DNA of 64,000 bases, from contig URDY01000012.1 in the NCBI GenBank assembly GCA_900546665.1, forward strand, positions 1 to 64,000, given 5' to 3'. Position 1 is the first letter of the stretch, and each line of letters opens with the position of its first letter. A model generated the notes under the pieces. That model was given only the letters and a program-made list of their open reading frames with translations. It was not told the DNA's origin and did not search any database. A program made the translations under genes and the position numbers. Origin of the DNA: an uncultured Paraprevotella sp. Its GTDB lineage: Bacteria > Bacteroidota > Bacteroidia > Bacteroidales > Bacteroidaceae. Below, piece after piece: positions 34,685 through 43,375 of this stretch.

Positions 34685-35455
34685 TTAACCCATTTTACCG
34701 GTCAGGTATGAACGTGTGCGTTCATCACGAGGGTTGGTAAACATGATTTCGGATTTGTCGTATTCAATCAGTTCACCCATGTACATGAACATGGAGGTGT
34801 CGGAAATACGTTTGGCCTGTGACATGTTGTGTGTGACAATCATGATGGTGACCTCTTTCTTTAATTGTACAAGCAGTTCTTCGATGTGTTTGGTTGCGAT
34901 AGGGTCCAGTGCGGAGGTCGGTTCGTCAAGAAGCAGGATGTCCGGTTGCAAGGCCAGAGAGCGGGCGATGCACAGACGCTGCTGTTGTCCGCCGGACAGG
35001 AAAGTGCCTCGTTTGGTCAGTGAGTTCTTGACTTCATCCCACAGGGATACATTGCGCAGATTGCGTTCTACGATTTCGTCCTTTTTGCTTTTGCTGAGAT
35101 GAATGCCGTTGAGAATATATCCTGCAAGTACATTGTCGTAGATGTTCATGGTCGGGAAGGGGTTTGGGCGTTGGAATACCATTCCTATTTTTCTGCGAAC
35201 CTCAGTAGGATGTTTTTCCATGATGTTTTCGCCGTTAAGCAGGATCTTTCCTGTCACCGTGATGTTCTTGTAAAGCTCATGCATGCGGTTTACGGCGCGC
35301 AACAAGGTACTCTTGCCGCATCCTGAAGGTCCCATGATGGCAGTGATACTGTTACGCTGGACGTTGGCAGACACATTCTTTACAGCGGTAACCTTCTGGT
35401 CGTAGGCGATGCTTACGCCTTTGATCTCCAGGATTGGATCAATTATATTTTCCAT
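34685..35455 (-). CDS. pstB: Phosphate ABC transporter ATP-binding protein
   Basis: 256 residues. Walker A GPSGCGKST, ABC signature LSGGQQQRL, Walker B ILLLDEPTSALD and the H-loop VTHNMSQA are all present. It powers high-affinity phosphate import with PstCA. The start overlaps the end of pstA by 13 bases. phoU, which often follows, is absent: the next thing is a terminator. Confidence 0.97.
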   Translation of the reverse strand: MENIIDPILEIKGVSIAYDQKVTAVKNVSANVQRNSITAIMGPSGCGKSTLLRAVNRMHELYKNITVTGKILLNGENIMEKHPTEVRRKIGMVFQRPNPFPTMNIYDNVLAGYILNGIHLSKSKKDEIVERNLRNVSLWDEVKNSLTKRGTFLSGGQQQRLCIARSLALQPDILLLDEPTSALDPIATKHIEELLVQLKKEVTIMIVTHNMSQAKRISDTSMFMYMGELIEYDKSEIMFTNPRDERTRSYLTGKMG

Positions 35456-36315
35456 TTTTTTGCGATTCTTTTAGCTAATAAATTAAGACAAAGTACAAAT
35501 GTCAGTAAGAATAATGAGGCTCCCCAGATGAGACTCTGAAGATTAGGATCATTGAAGAATTCCCAGATAAGCAATGGAACGGCAGACATCGGTTTGCTCA
35601 TGTTCCAGCTGATGGCTGCACCTCCCAGTGCGGTAAACATCAGAGGGGCTGTCTCTCCGACCACACGTGAGATAGCCAGCAAAATACCGGTGAAAATACT
35701 GCCGAACGATGCGGGCAACATGACTTTCAGCATGACGCGCCAATAATTGCCACCCAGTCCGAGTCCGGCTTCCTTGAGCGTTTCTGGAAGGATTTTCATG
35801 GTCTCTTCCGTTGAACGGATAATAAGCGGCAGCATCATGATGAACAAAGCCACGCTTCCTGCAAAGGCGGAATAGCCTTTCATCGGAACAACCACCCATA
35901 TATACGTGATGATACCGATAATGATGGACGGAGTACCCTGCAGAAGGTCGGTGATGTAGCTGACGATGGTGGCAAACCAGTTGCCACGGTATTCCGAAAG
36001 ACAGATACCGCAAAGTATGCCGATAGGAATAGCCAGTACGGAAGCCAGTGTCAGCATCAGGAACGTACCTACAATACCGTTGGCTATACCTCCCGGTACG
36101 CTTTCGCCGTTAGCCATGGCTGTCATGGCCTTGTAGGCATTGGGGGTAGCTTCCGTGATGAAGGACCAGCCCAGCTGATCCCATCCTTTGATCAGGACTT
36201 CGCCAAGGATAGCAATAAGCGGAATGGCCGTGAGGGCAGAGAAGACACAGATGACTATGTAGAGCAGCTTGTTCTTCAGTATGCGGATTTTTAAGTTGTT
36301 ATCTTGTATTTTCAT
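35443..36315 (-). CDS. pstA: Phosphate ABC transporter permease PstA
   Basis: 290 residues with about six membrane helices and the permease EAA-like motif (EAGLGLGGNYWRVMLKVMLPAS). It forms the inner-membrane channel with PstC. It starts 10 bases after pstC and overlaps pstB by 13 bases. Confidence 0.95.
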   Translation of the reverse strand: MKIQDNNLKIRILKNKLLYIVICVFSALTAIPLIAILGEVLIKGWDQLGWSFITEATPNAYKAMTAMANGESVPGGIANGIVGTFLMLTLASVLAIPIGILCGICLSEYRGNWFATIVSYITDLLQGTPSIIIGIITYIWVVVPMKGYSAFAGSVALFIMMLPLIIRSTEETMKILPETLKEAGLGLGGNYWRVMLKVMLPASFGSIFTGILLAISRVVGETAPLMFTALGGAAISWNMSKPMSAVPLLIWEFFNDPNLQSLIWGASLFLLTFVLCLNLLAKRIAKKWKI

Positions 36316-36325
36316 ATCGTTCTAC

Positions 36326-37183
36326 TTAAACATGTTGGGCACGTCTGATCAGAATCTTGCCAATCATATTGATGATGGCTGTGATGAGAAACAACAGCAA
36401 GCCTATGGCGATCAGTGATGACAGTTTCAGTCCGTCGGCCTCTCCAAACTGGTTGGCAATGATACTGGCCATGGTGTTACCTGTGGTCCGGAGCGTATCC
36501 GGCATCTGGTTGGTGTTACCGATAAGCATGGTGACAGTCATCGTTTCACCCAACGCACGTCCGATTGCCAGAATGTAGGCGGAGAAAATACCCGAACCGG
36601 CAGTAGGGAAAATAACTCTTCGGATGACTTCTGCACGTGTTGCTCCCATGCCGTAAGCGCCCTCTTTCAGGTCGGAAGGTACCATTTTGATAAATTCGGA
36701 ACTCAGTGATGCAGCGTAAGGCACGATCATGATGGCCAGTACAAATGCGGCAGTCAGAATACCGGATCCCTGTGGCGACAGATTCAGGTGCATGAATACC
36801 GTACGCAGGGCATAGAATCCCCACAAACCATAAATGATGGAAGGAATACCGGCCAGCAGGTCCGTGATAGTGCTGAGTACGGTGGCGATTTTCTTACCGC
36901 GGAAATATTCTCCTGTAAAGAGAGCAACCGGGAGTGAAAAGGGGATGCACATCAGCAAAGCCAGAGCCGTTGTCAGCAGTGTACCCGTGATGAAAGGCAG
37001 TGCGCCGTAGCTTTCTTTTCCTGCGGTAGTGACCCAGTCGTCGGAGAAGACGAAGTGCCAGAATCCGAAATGGCCGAAAGCATCCGATGCATCAAGAGTG
37101 AGGGAAAAGATGATCCCCCCACCGATGATTGGTATAAGTACTGCAGACAATATGAGCAGAAATCTGAAAATTTTGTCTTGCAT
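36326..37183 (-). CDS. pstC: Phosphate ABC transporter permease PstC
   Basis: 285 residues with about six membrane helices and the EAA-like loop (EGAYGMGATRAEVIRRVIFPTA). It is the second channel subunit of the phosphate importer. It starts 12 bases after pstS and is followed 10 bases later by pstA. Confidence 0.95.
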   Translation of the reverse strand: MQDKIFRFLLILSAVLIPIIGGGIIFSLTLDASDAFGHFGFWHFVFSDDWVTTAGKESYGALPFITGTLLTTALALLMCIPFSLPVALFTGEYFRGKKIATVLSTITDLLAGIPSIIYGLWGFYALRTVFMHLNLSPQGSGILTAAFVLAIMIVPYAASLSSEFIKMVPSDLKEGAYGMGATRAEVIRRVIFPTAGSGIFSAYILAIGRALGETMTVTMLIGNTNQMPDTLRTTGNTMASIIANQFGEADGLKLSSLIAIGLLLFLITAIINMIGKILIRRAQHV

Positions 37184-37195
37184 ATCAGTTCGTTT

Positions 37196-38266
37196 TTATT
37201 TCAGGATAGGCTGTCCGTCGTAAGTGACTGTCTTGAGGTTCTGCTTGCTCAGTTCTACGGCTTTGGCTGGCAGCGGAGCGTAGTGTACGGTAGCTGTAGT
37301 CTGTTGGATAGAGTCGCTCAGCATGTATTCCATCAAATCAAGTGTAGCTTGAGCCTGTGCCAGACTGCGGTCGGCATAATGCTGTTCCTTGTAGATGATC
37401 AGCCATGTGAAGCAGCTGATAGGATAAGCACCCTTGGCAGTAGAGTTCGTGATAGAGCAACGGGTGTCCTGAGGCATTTCGCCAGATGCTGCGGCAGAAA
37501 TACTTTCTGTAGACGGAGTCACCATTTCGCCGTTGGCATTTTGTACGCTGGCATACGGGATCTTCTGTGCAAAAGCATATTCAGAACCGATATAACCGAT
37601 TGAATAAGGAGTCTGAGCTACAATGCCGGCTACGCCCGGGTTGCCTTTGGCTGCCTGTCCTACAGGGAAGTCAACTGTCTTTCCGGCTCCGAACTTGTTC
37701 TTCCAGTTCTCGCTTACTTTTGAAAGATAGTCGGTGAAGACGAAGGTTGTACCGCTGCCGTCAGAACGGTATACGGCAATGATGTCTTTTGAAGGGAGAG
37801 TGACTCCGGCATTCAGAGCCTTGATGCGGGCATCGTCCCATTTGGTGATGTTTCCGGCAAAGATGTCGGCAATTACGTCTCCGGAAAGGTTCAGAGTCTT
37901 GGTTTCAGGAAGGTTGTAGGCAATCACCACTGCACCCATACAGGTCGGGATATGTACGACAGGATCCATTTCCTTCATTTCGTCGTCGCTAAGGAAAGCG
38001 TCGCTTCCGGCAAAGTCAACGATCTGGTCCTTCAGGTTGCGGACACCACCGCCACTACCGATACCTCCGTATGAAACCTTGTCACCGCTTTGTGCACCAT
38101 AACCTTCGAATGACATGGTATAGAACGGAAGCGGGAATGTGGCTCCGGCACCACTCATTTCTACTGATTCACGACCATTTTCATTATTGGCTGTTTTATT
38201 ACCTCCACATGCAGTGATAGCCAAGGCTACGAAAACGGCCAAAAAAGGCAAATAAATCTTTTTCAT
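37196..38266 (-). CDS. pstS: Phosphate-binding protein PstS, lipoprotein
   Basis: 356 residues. The signal peptide ends in lipobox LAITAC (C20). Phosphate-binding features include GAGATFPLPFY near the N-terminus, SGTTFVFTDYL and GNPGVAGIV. It delivers phosphate to PstCA. It lies 40 bases after the porin gene at 38307 and is the second gene of the operon. Confidence 0.95.
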   Translation of the reverse strand: MKKIYLPFLAVFVALAITACGGNKTANNENGRESVEMSGAGATFPLPFYTMSFEGYGAQSGDKVSYGGIGSGGGVRNLKDQIVDFAGSDAFLSDDEMKEMDPVVHIPTCMGAVVIAYNLPETKTLNLSGDVIADIFAGNITKWDDARIKALNAGVTLPSKDIIAVYRSDGSGTTFVFTDYLSKVSENWKNKFGAGKTVDFPVGQAAKGNPGVAGIVAQTPYSIGYIGSEYAFAQKIPYASVQNANGEMVTPSTESISAAASGEMPQDTRCSITNSTAKGAYPISCFTWLIIYKEQHYADRSLAQAQATLDLMEYMLSDSIQQTTATVHYAPLPAKAVELSKQNLKTVTYDGQPILK

Positions 38267-38306
38267 GTTGTTTCAGTTTTTTAAATTGATATGACTTATG
38301 TTCGTT

Positions 38307-39299
38307 TTACAAAGAGAATGAAGCGTTGATATAGGCGTAGTATTTTTTGGGCTGGTCATTTGTATCCGGCGACCAGTAACGGAAGGTCGGAGCCAGCTTG
38401 ACTTGCTTGCAGAGTTTGATTTCCACACCTCCCACGGCAGCCTGTCCGTCTTTGTCTTTATTCCATCCGTGATTGGAGTTGAGATAGTCATAACGGCCGA
38501 ACAGATTGACTTTCGATCCTAGCGGTACCATGGCATAGACTGAAGTTCCGCCCTGGTGCTGGTTTTTGATGTGATCTGTGTTGAGCTGGTAATTGTATTC
38601 TGCGCCTATGGCGAATTTTTCATGTTTGTATCCGGCGAAACCATTCAGGTTGGTTGTACCGTCCAATTCTTTTTCAGTGGTTTCTTTATAAGAACCGTAA
38701 GCTCTTATGATCAGACCTTTGACCGGTTTGAAAGTTACACCGGCACCATACTGAAGACCGTCGCCGAATTGCAGTTTCTTGTATCCTTCACCATTGACAA
38801 CAATGACGTCTGCAGAGATCTTGTCGTTGAATTTGTAGGCTACGCTGATTCCGACGTCGGCGCTGCTTCCCATCTTGTATTCATCCTGGAAGGACTTCAT
38901 GACATAACGTTTTCCCCAAAAATCCTCCTGAGTTTTGAACTGTGTGGTTGAGATCAGACCACCGTAAAGCTGCCAGTTGTTTTTCTTCCATCCCACATAG
39001 GCGTTTTTAAGAAAACCGATGCGGTTCATGTCTGTGACATCCTTGGACTGACCGAAATCGGCAACTGTTTTCAATTCAATGCCATTAGAGAAATTGTACT
39101 GATAACCCAGATAAGCTCTTTCTATTTCAAAGCCGCGTTCGTCATTCTGGCTGCCGAATCCTGAATATACATTTCCGAATGTGGTCAGGATAAACTTACC
39201 TTTATTTTTATCAGATTGGGTTTCTTTTTGTCCGCTCTGAGCGAGAGCAGGCAATGTCATGCAAGTGAGCATACAGGTAATAAAGAGTGGTTTCTTCAT
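38307..39299 (-). CDS. OprP/OprO-like phosphate-selective porin
   Basis: 330 residues from the ATG at 39299, giving a clean signal peptide (ends PALAQS). The body is a trimeric-porin-like barrel with many aromatic girdle residues and ends in YINASFSL (terminal aromatic/hydrophobic). Family assignment is by overall pattern and position: it directly precedes pstSCAB, so it likely provides the outer-membrane path for phosphate. A degenerate -7 box GAACTTTG is on the minus strand at 39336-39329. Confidence 0.8.
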   Translation of the reverse strand: MKKPLFITCMLTCMTLPALAQSGQKETQSDKNKGKFILTTFGNVYSGFGSQNDERGFEIERAYLGYQYNFSNGIELKTVADFGQSKDVTDMNRIGFLKNAYVGWKKNNWQLYGGLISTTQFKTQEDFWGKRYVMKSFQDEYKMGSSADVGISVAYKFNDKISADVIVVNGEGYKKLQFGDGLQYGAGVTFKPVKGLIIRAYGSYKETTEKELDGTTNLNGFAGYKHEKFAIGAEYNYQLNTDHIKNQHQGGTSVYAMVPLGSKVNLFGRYDYLNSNHGWNKDKDGQAAVGGVEIKLCKQVKLAPTFRYWSPDTNDQPKKYYAYINASFSL

Positions 39300-39507
39300 A
39301 TCGTAAACTGTTGTTTGTTTTGACGTTGCAAAGTTCTGCATTTTATATTTCAACCATGTTACAATAAAAATAAGATATTGTGAAATTGTTTTGTAAAACC
39401 TGTTACGGCATTATTTACGGTAATTTTTATTCTCTTTTCATATAAGGTAACGGACCTTTATATTATAGTCAGATCCGGTATACGGTAAAGCAAGGCGTAT
39501 AAATAAA

Positions 39508-39542
39508 GGCAGGAAGACCGCCATATTGCTGGTCTTCCTGCC
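39508..39542 (-). terminator. Terminator after the Omp28-like gene
   Basis: GGCAGGAAGACC (39508-39519) pairs perfectly with GGTCTTCCTGCC (39531-39542), a 12-bp stem followed by a weakly T-rich stretch on the minus strand. Confidence 0.8.
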
Positions 39543-39598
39543 TGATAGGGTAGATTTTGATCCGGTGATCGCCGGACTGTCTGAAAGATAGTTATGAA

Positions 39599-41581
39599 TT
39601 AGAAACTCAGTTTTCTGACGATCACATTTTGGCCATCTGTAACACGGATGATGTGCGGTCCTTTGAGTCCGTCGGTCGGCAATACCGTCTGTTCTTCGAA
39701 AACGATGCTGTTCAGGAGAGTTCCGTTGCAGGAATAGATTTCTGCAGTCAATGGCTCATGAACGGGCGTGTGGATAATCAGCCGGTCATTGGTGGCTTTT
39801 ATGGTAGCCTTTAAAGGAATGGAGATCTGGTCAAATCCGGTTGTGGGGATATTCTTTAATGCAATTTGGTTGGCATTGATGATTTCACCGGTTTCGGTGT
39901 TGAGCAGCAGGGCGGTCAGTTTCAGGTTGTTTTTGTTGATGACCGTTTCCGGAATACTGATGGTATAATGGTGGCTCATTTCAACATTTTCCTGAAGGGT
40001 TTCTTCGAGGGAACCTTCTATGCCCATGCAGTCGTATATACCCCTCGCCACATCGTTGAATTCGAAATCAGTGATATATGTTCCTTTTTCTCCCAGATGA
40101 GCCAGATCGTCCGGCAGATTGGTCGCTCCGGAGTAATAGTTGCTTTGCAGGCCGGTCACTCCGTCTTCAGTCAGCACATAAGCCAGCTGATAGGGATTGG
40201 TGGAACTGTTGAGGTAGAAGGTCACAAGTGAAGTGACGTCCAGTCGCGTCTGTGTCTGGTCGGTATATGTTGCTTTAATCTTGATGTCGGCCGCTGAAGG
40301 ATAATCCAGCATATTCAGAATATCGTTTTTGATGCCATAGTTGTTATTGTTCGTACCGTAATATGGGTCGCAGCTGACAATGCGGTTGATGGTTGCTGAA
40401 GGAAAACTGTACACTCCATCAAGCAGCGGATAATAGGATGCTGTCTCCATTTCATCACTGTGTACGGCAATACCGATATAGTTTTCGGGCATTTCCCGGG
40501 TCAGTTTGTCCATGGCGACGGCACCTCGCGGACAGTAACCGCACCAGGTACCAGTAAACTCTTCCATGACAACTTTTTTGTGTGCAGTCTGGCTTAATGA
40601 GATGATTTTTCCGGTAGCCGTGTTGTCTGCAGGATATTCATCCTCTTGTCCGTTGATTTGGTCTATGCTCACTTGTATATCGTGGTATCCGGTTTCTTTC
40701 GGGCAAATGATTTCGAATGAAAGTGTTTCACTTTCCGCCGTTTGCAGTACCGGTTCAAATCTGATGTCGTTTATTTGGTTGGTGTGGCCGTTCAGGGTGT
40801 AAGTCAGGTCAATCGAGCTGACAGCAGTTTTGGCTTTATTGATGACAGTCGTTTCCAGGGTCGTCTTTTCTCCGTGTATACCGGTTCTTTCGGTAACGTC
40901 TTTGATGAGTATGTCATTTTGGGGTATTTGGCCTGTGACAGTGCACTGTAGCATCAGTGAACCATATCCGCCGGCATAAAGATTCTCCCATGCTCCGTCG
41001 TTTTGTTTGATGAACAGACCGTTTTCTGTAGGCGTATGGTTGAGGCCGATAGGGAATACTTCATAAGGTTGGAGTCCGTCTAATGAAGATAAAGTGGTGG
41101 TATAGCCGATATAGAGTCCTGAACCGTCAATTTCAAATGGGATGTCAAGCGTCAATTCATTCCAGCCTTGTTGGAATGTAATTTCCTGGGTGTAGGCAGG
41201 GGCGTTTTGCAAATCTCTGGAGATCCATACAGATGATGATTCAAGATTGGTGCTGCTGTTCATGCCAATACGTATATTTGTGATATGGCAACCTTTCAGG
41301 TTGTTGATCAGTTCTTCTGGCAGGAAAATGGAACAATTGAACGTAGATGCCTTGTTGTTTCCTAATCCCGTGAGCAGGTCGTTTTCATGGCAGTAACCTA
41401 GCAGCATGTCATTTTCAGAAAGACGGACTGTTTTGTTTGGGAATATGGTTTTCCGGGTTGTATTTAATTCTGTCCGGAGATCTTGTTTGTAAGATCTTAG
41501 AAAAATACTTTCCGGATTTTGTGCTTCCATATTGGAGCATAATGTGAGCAGAGCTGAGCAAACGAGTAATTTCTTGATCAT
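39599..41581 (-). CDS. Secreted Omp28-related protein with thioredoxin-like CxxC and C-terminal sorting-like domain
   Basis: 660 residues with a signal peptide (ends NMEAQ). Residues ~335-470 contain EEFTGTWCGYCPRGAVAMDKL, a thioredoxin-like active-site pattern (CGYC) characteristic of Omp28-related proteins. N-terminal beta-rich modules precede it. The C-terminus (TAEIYSCNGTLLNSI... IIRVTDGQNVIVRKLSF) resembles a T9SS-type sorting module. The protein is exported; substrate and exact location are unknown. It is a single-gene transcript ending at the terminator at 39508-39542. Confidence 0.8.
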   Translation of the reverse strand: MIKKLLVCSALLTLCSNMEAQNPESIFLRSYKQDLRTELNTTRKTIFPNKTVRLSENDMLLGYCHENDLLTGLGNNKASTFNCSIFLPEELINNLKGCHITNIRIGMNSSTNLESSSVWISRDLQNAPAYTQEITFQQGWNELTLDIPFEIDGSGLYIGYTTTLSSLDGLQPYEVFPIGLNHTPTENGLFIKQNDGAWENLYAGGYGSLMLQCTVTGQIPQNDILIKDVTERTGIHGEKTTLETTVINKAKTAVSSIDLTYTLNGHTNQINDIRFEPVLQTAESETLSFEIICPKETGYHDIQVSIDQINGQEDEYPADNTATGKIISLSQTAHKKVVMEEFTGTWCGYCPRGAVAMDKLTREMPENYIGIAVHSDEMETASYYPLLDGVYSFPSATINRIVSCDPYYGTNNNNYGIKNDILNMLDYPSAADIKIKATYTDQTQTRLDVTSLVTFYLNSSTNPYQLAYVLTEDGVTGLQSNYYSGATNLPDDLAHLGEKGTYITDFEFNDVARGIYDCMGIEGSLEETLQENVEMSHHYTISIPETVINKNNLKLTALLLNTETGEIINANQIALKNIPTTGFDQISIPLKATIKATNDRLIIHTPVHEPLTAEIYSCNGTLLNSIVFEEQTVLPTDGLKGPHIIRVTDGQNVIVRKLSF

Positions 41582-42092
41582 GGTAGTCGGTATTATTGAT
41601 AATGTAAATAAATTAAATGCCTTGTAAATATATAAAATAATTTAATTAGTATGGATTTTTAACCGGTGTTTTTCAAGAAATAATGATTGTTGATTATTTG
41701 CTCATTTAAAACTTATATTTGTTTTTTTGTTTCTATTTGTTGATAATAAGATGGATAAGCTTTGATACTGAACTCTTTTCTTAAAAATGTGTACCGGATT
41801 CTGTACTTTTTATGTGTATGTTTTTGTTTTATCTGAGATGCTTTTTTGCTCTTTTTAATATAATCTATTTTCCAGTTATAGATATAAAAGTATATCAGTT
41901 GTTATTATTGTTTAGGATACCAGCTGATAGTTGTATTGGATTTTTGTTGGAGAGGTGTTTGATCTGATTGGCATAATGGATAATGTAGTTTTCCTGTTTT
42001 ATGGAACAGGTATTTATTTATTACTTTGTTGGTGATGTATGGTCTGCAAGTTTACTGTTTTTATAGATACACTAGTTTTTTTCTCTTTTTAT

Positions 42093-42174
42093 CCTTCACC
42101 CCTTCACCTTCCTTTGTTTATACGGGATTCAGGGTGAAGGAGCTCCTTCACTGATCCTTCACGAGGTGCTTCAC
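42093..42174. repeat. Cluster of six CCTTCAC-like repeats with an 18-bp perfect palindrome
   Basis: CCTTCAC occurs at 42093, 42101, 42145 and 42156, as GCTTCAC at 42168, and inverted as GTGAAGG at 42134. GTGAAGGAG and CTCCTTCAC form a perfect palindrome at 42134-42151. Spacing of the right-hand copies is 11-12 bases, close to one helical turn. It could be an iteron-like binding array; there is no repeat-spacer structure, so it is not CRISPR. Confidence 0.65.
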
Positions 42175-42243
42175 TTTCTTAATTCCGTTTTTTTATTAAA
42201 CACGGTCATTTGGATGAGATTTTCTGAATTAATTACAATCTGA

Positions 42244-42295
42244 AAAAAGTAAGGCTTACTTTTTAAAAAGTAAAGCTTACTTTTTTTAAAGTAAA
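42244..42295. repeat. Array of AAAGTAA half-sites forming overlapping palindromes
   Basis: AAAAAGTAAG (42244-42253) pairs with CTTACTTTTT (42255-42264), AAAAAGTAA (42265-42273) pairs with TTACTTTTT (42277-42285), and a fifth half-site AAAGTAA follows (42288-42294). It could be a multi-site operator or a transcript-level structure. Confidence 0.6.
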
Positions 42296-42804
42296 CCGAG
42301 TTTTTGGAAAGATCTCCCAGGAAAAAAATGAGTTGCTGTTCGGATTTTCTTTTTGGAAAAAATGAGTAACTGAAGACGGCGTAGGAGTATTTTCGGACTG
42401 TTAGACGGAGGCTTTTCCAGGACCTTTTTGGATCGGAAAATAACCCGATAAGTCAGCAGAAGGTCTGAAAAAGCGTGAGACATGGTGTGAATGAGGTGAA
42501 ATATGATTTGTCACCAGTTAGGTGATTAGGGTTCAGTTGGTTATGACATGCTGTGAATAGGTGAAAGCAAAGTCGGAAAAAATCAACTTTAGGGTATTTC
42601 CTGGGCACAAAAATTGCAGATTCAAAGTAAGGAAGGGATAATGAACGGATCTGTGGAAAAATTTGTGTCTGTAGATTGAAGGTGTCGGGAGAGTATGAAA
42701 AAATATGTTTTGTTCTGTCTGGTTGAAAATTGACTTCTCAGACCCAAAGGAAATGAAAAGTAAGTAAATGACCATTAGTGCCTCAAAGTGACCGGATATG
42801 ACCA

Positions 42805-42841
42805 GCAATGATCATGTAGGGTTGCTCATTGCTTATCTTTG
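42805..42841 (+). promoter_or_regulatory. Promoter of the lysis operon with a dyad
   Basis: A -7 box TATCTTTG is at 42834-42841. A dyad GCAATGA (42805-42811) with TCATTGC (42826-42832) covers the -33 region, so a repressor binding here would block it. The first ATG is at 42864. Confidence 0.5.
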
Positions 42842-42863
42842 TAATAACATAAATAAAAGGAAG

Positions 42864-43025
42864 ATGAAAATATTCAATACATGGATTTGCAGGATTATTG
42901 TCGCTTTATGGGTGCAGATATGCGTGATGACAGGCTCATTGCGGAGACAACTGGCTGTGTGGTTTGTGAGGGGTTCAGCAATTGTATTTTCTATCTGTAA
43001 TGTTTGTAGGGACTGGCCGAATTAA
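42864..43025 (+). CDS. Small 53-residue protein with hydrophobic segment, lysis-region gene
   Basis: The start is preceded by an AAAAGGAAG ribosome-binding sequence and by the promoter at 42834. The sequence has a hydrophobic N-terminal half (ICRIIVALWVQICVM) and a second hydrophobic stretch (WFVRGSAIVFSICNV) separated by a basic segment. It could be a small membrane protein of the lysis operon. No family is recognised, and it may be only a leader ORF. Confidence 0.5.
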   Translation: MKIFNTWICRIIVALWVQICVMTGSLRRQLAVWFVRGSAIVFSICNVCRDWPN

Positions 43026-43327
43026 ATAGCTTATGCAATTGTTATGTTAATATTACGTATGAAGGAATTGAAATTTCTGATTATCGCGTAACTGTGAACA
43101 CATGGGTGAGTAGATTCTGCAATATTTCTTTTTGCAGGATCAACGTGAAGGAACCCCAATGGAGGTGTATTGATGTGATACATCAACTTCCATACAAAGA
43201 ATATTTCCTTCATCTGGACGGGAGCTCATGGCATACGTATTTGCCGATTCCGTGGCTATGGAAAAGGATCTATTATGACAACCCTGTTTTTGATACTGAT
43301 TCTTTTACGTTTGTAGATTTTTTATAA
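43010..43327 (+). CDS. Unrecognised phage-region ORF, start unclear
   Basis: A frame is open from just after the TAG at 43007-43009 to the TAA at 43325-43327. Its first conventional start is GTG at 43094 (77 residues). The upstream extension (VNITYEGIEISDYRVTVNTW, in pieces) reads like protein with a regular strand pattern, so a frameshift or loss of the original start is likely. The C-terminal part is rich in Trp/Tyr (SSWHTYLPIPWLWKRIYYD). I do not recognise a family. It lies between the first small lysis-region ORF and the holin. Confidence 0.4.
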   Translation, partial: GLAELNSLCNCYVNITYEGIEISDYRVTVNTWVSRFCNISFCRINVKEPQWRCIDVIHQLPYKEYFLHLDGSSWHTYLPIPWLWKRIYYDNPVFDTDSFTFVDFL

Positions 43328-43333
43328 ACTTTT

Positions 43334-43357
43334 GGTCACGAAACAAATTTCGTGACC
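43334..43357 (+). promoter_or_regulatory. 10-bp perfect hairpin in the leader of the holin gene
   Basis: GGTCACGAAA (43334-43343) pairs perfectly with TTTCGTGACC (43348-43357) around a CAAA loop. No T-run follows, so it is not a strong terminator. It ends 18 bases before the holin ATG at 43376 and could modulate holin expression. This role is inferred from position only. Confidence 0.6.
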
Positions 43358-43375
43358 AGACTAAAAATAGAATTT

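Larger units (their letters stand above)
41582..42863. other. 1.28-kb AT-rich, repeat-rich noncoding region at the edge of the phage-like island
   Basis: No ORF here looks real: the two minus-strand frames (42286-42483 and 42533-42808) have no family resemblance, no ribosome-binding context and AT-rich composition. Structure seen: CCTTCAC repeats with a perfect palindrome at 42093-42174, an AAAGTAA half-site array at 42244-42295, and a lysis-operon promoter at 42805-42841. The middle (41640-42060) contains nothing I can name. Confidence 0.7.

Noticed and set aside
42093..42174. Possible CRISPR array
   Set aside because: Repeat units are only 7 bases, irregularly spaced, with an inverted copy and no spacers of uniform length; there are no cas genes nearby.
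42286..42808. Two minus-strand ORFs in the repeat-rich intergenic region
   Set aside because: AT-rich, hydrophobic-random translations without start context or resemblance to known proteins; the region holds repeats and a promoter instead.
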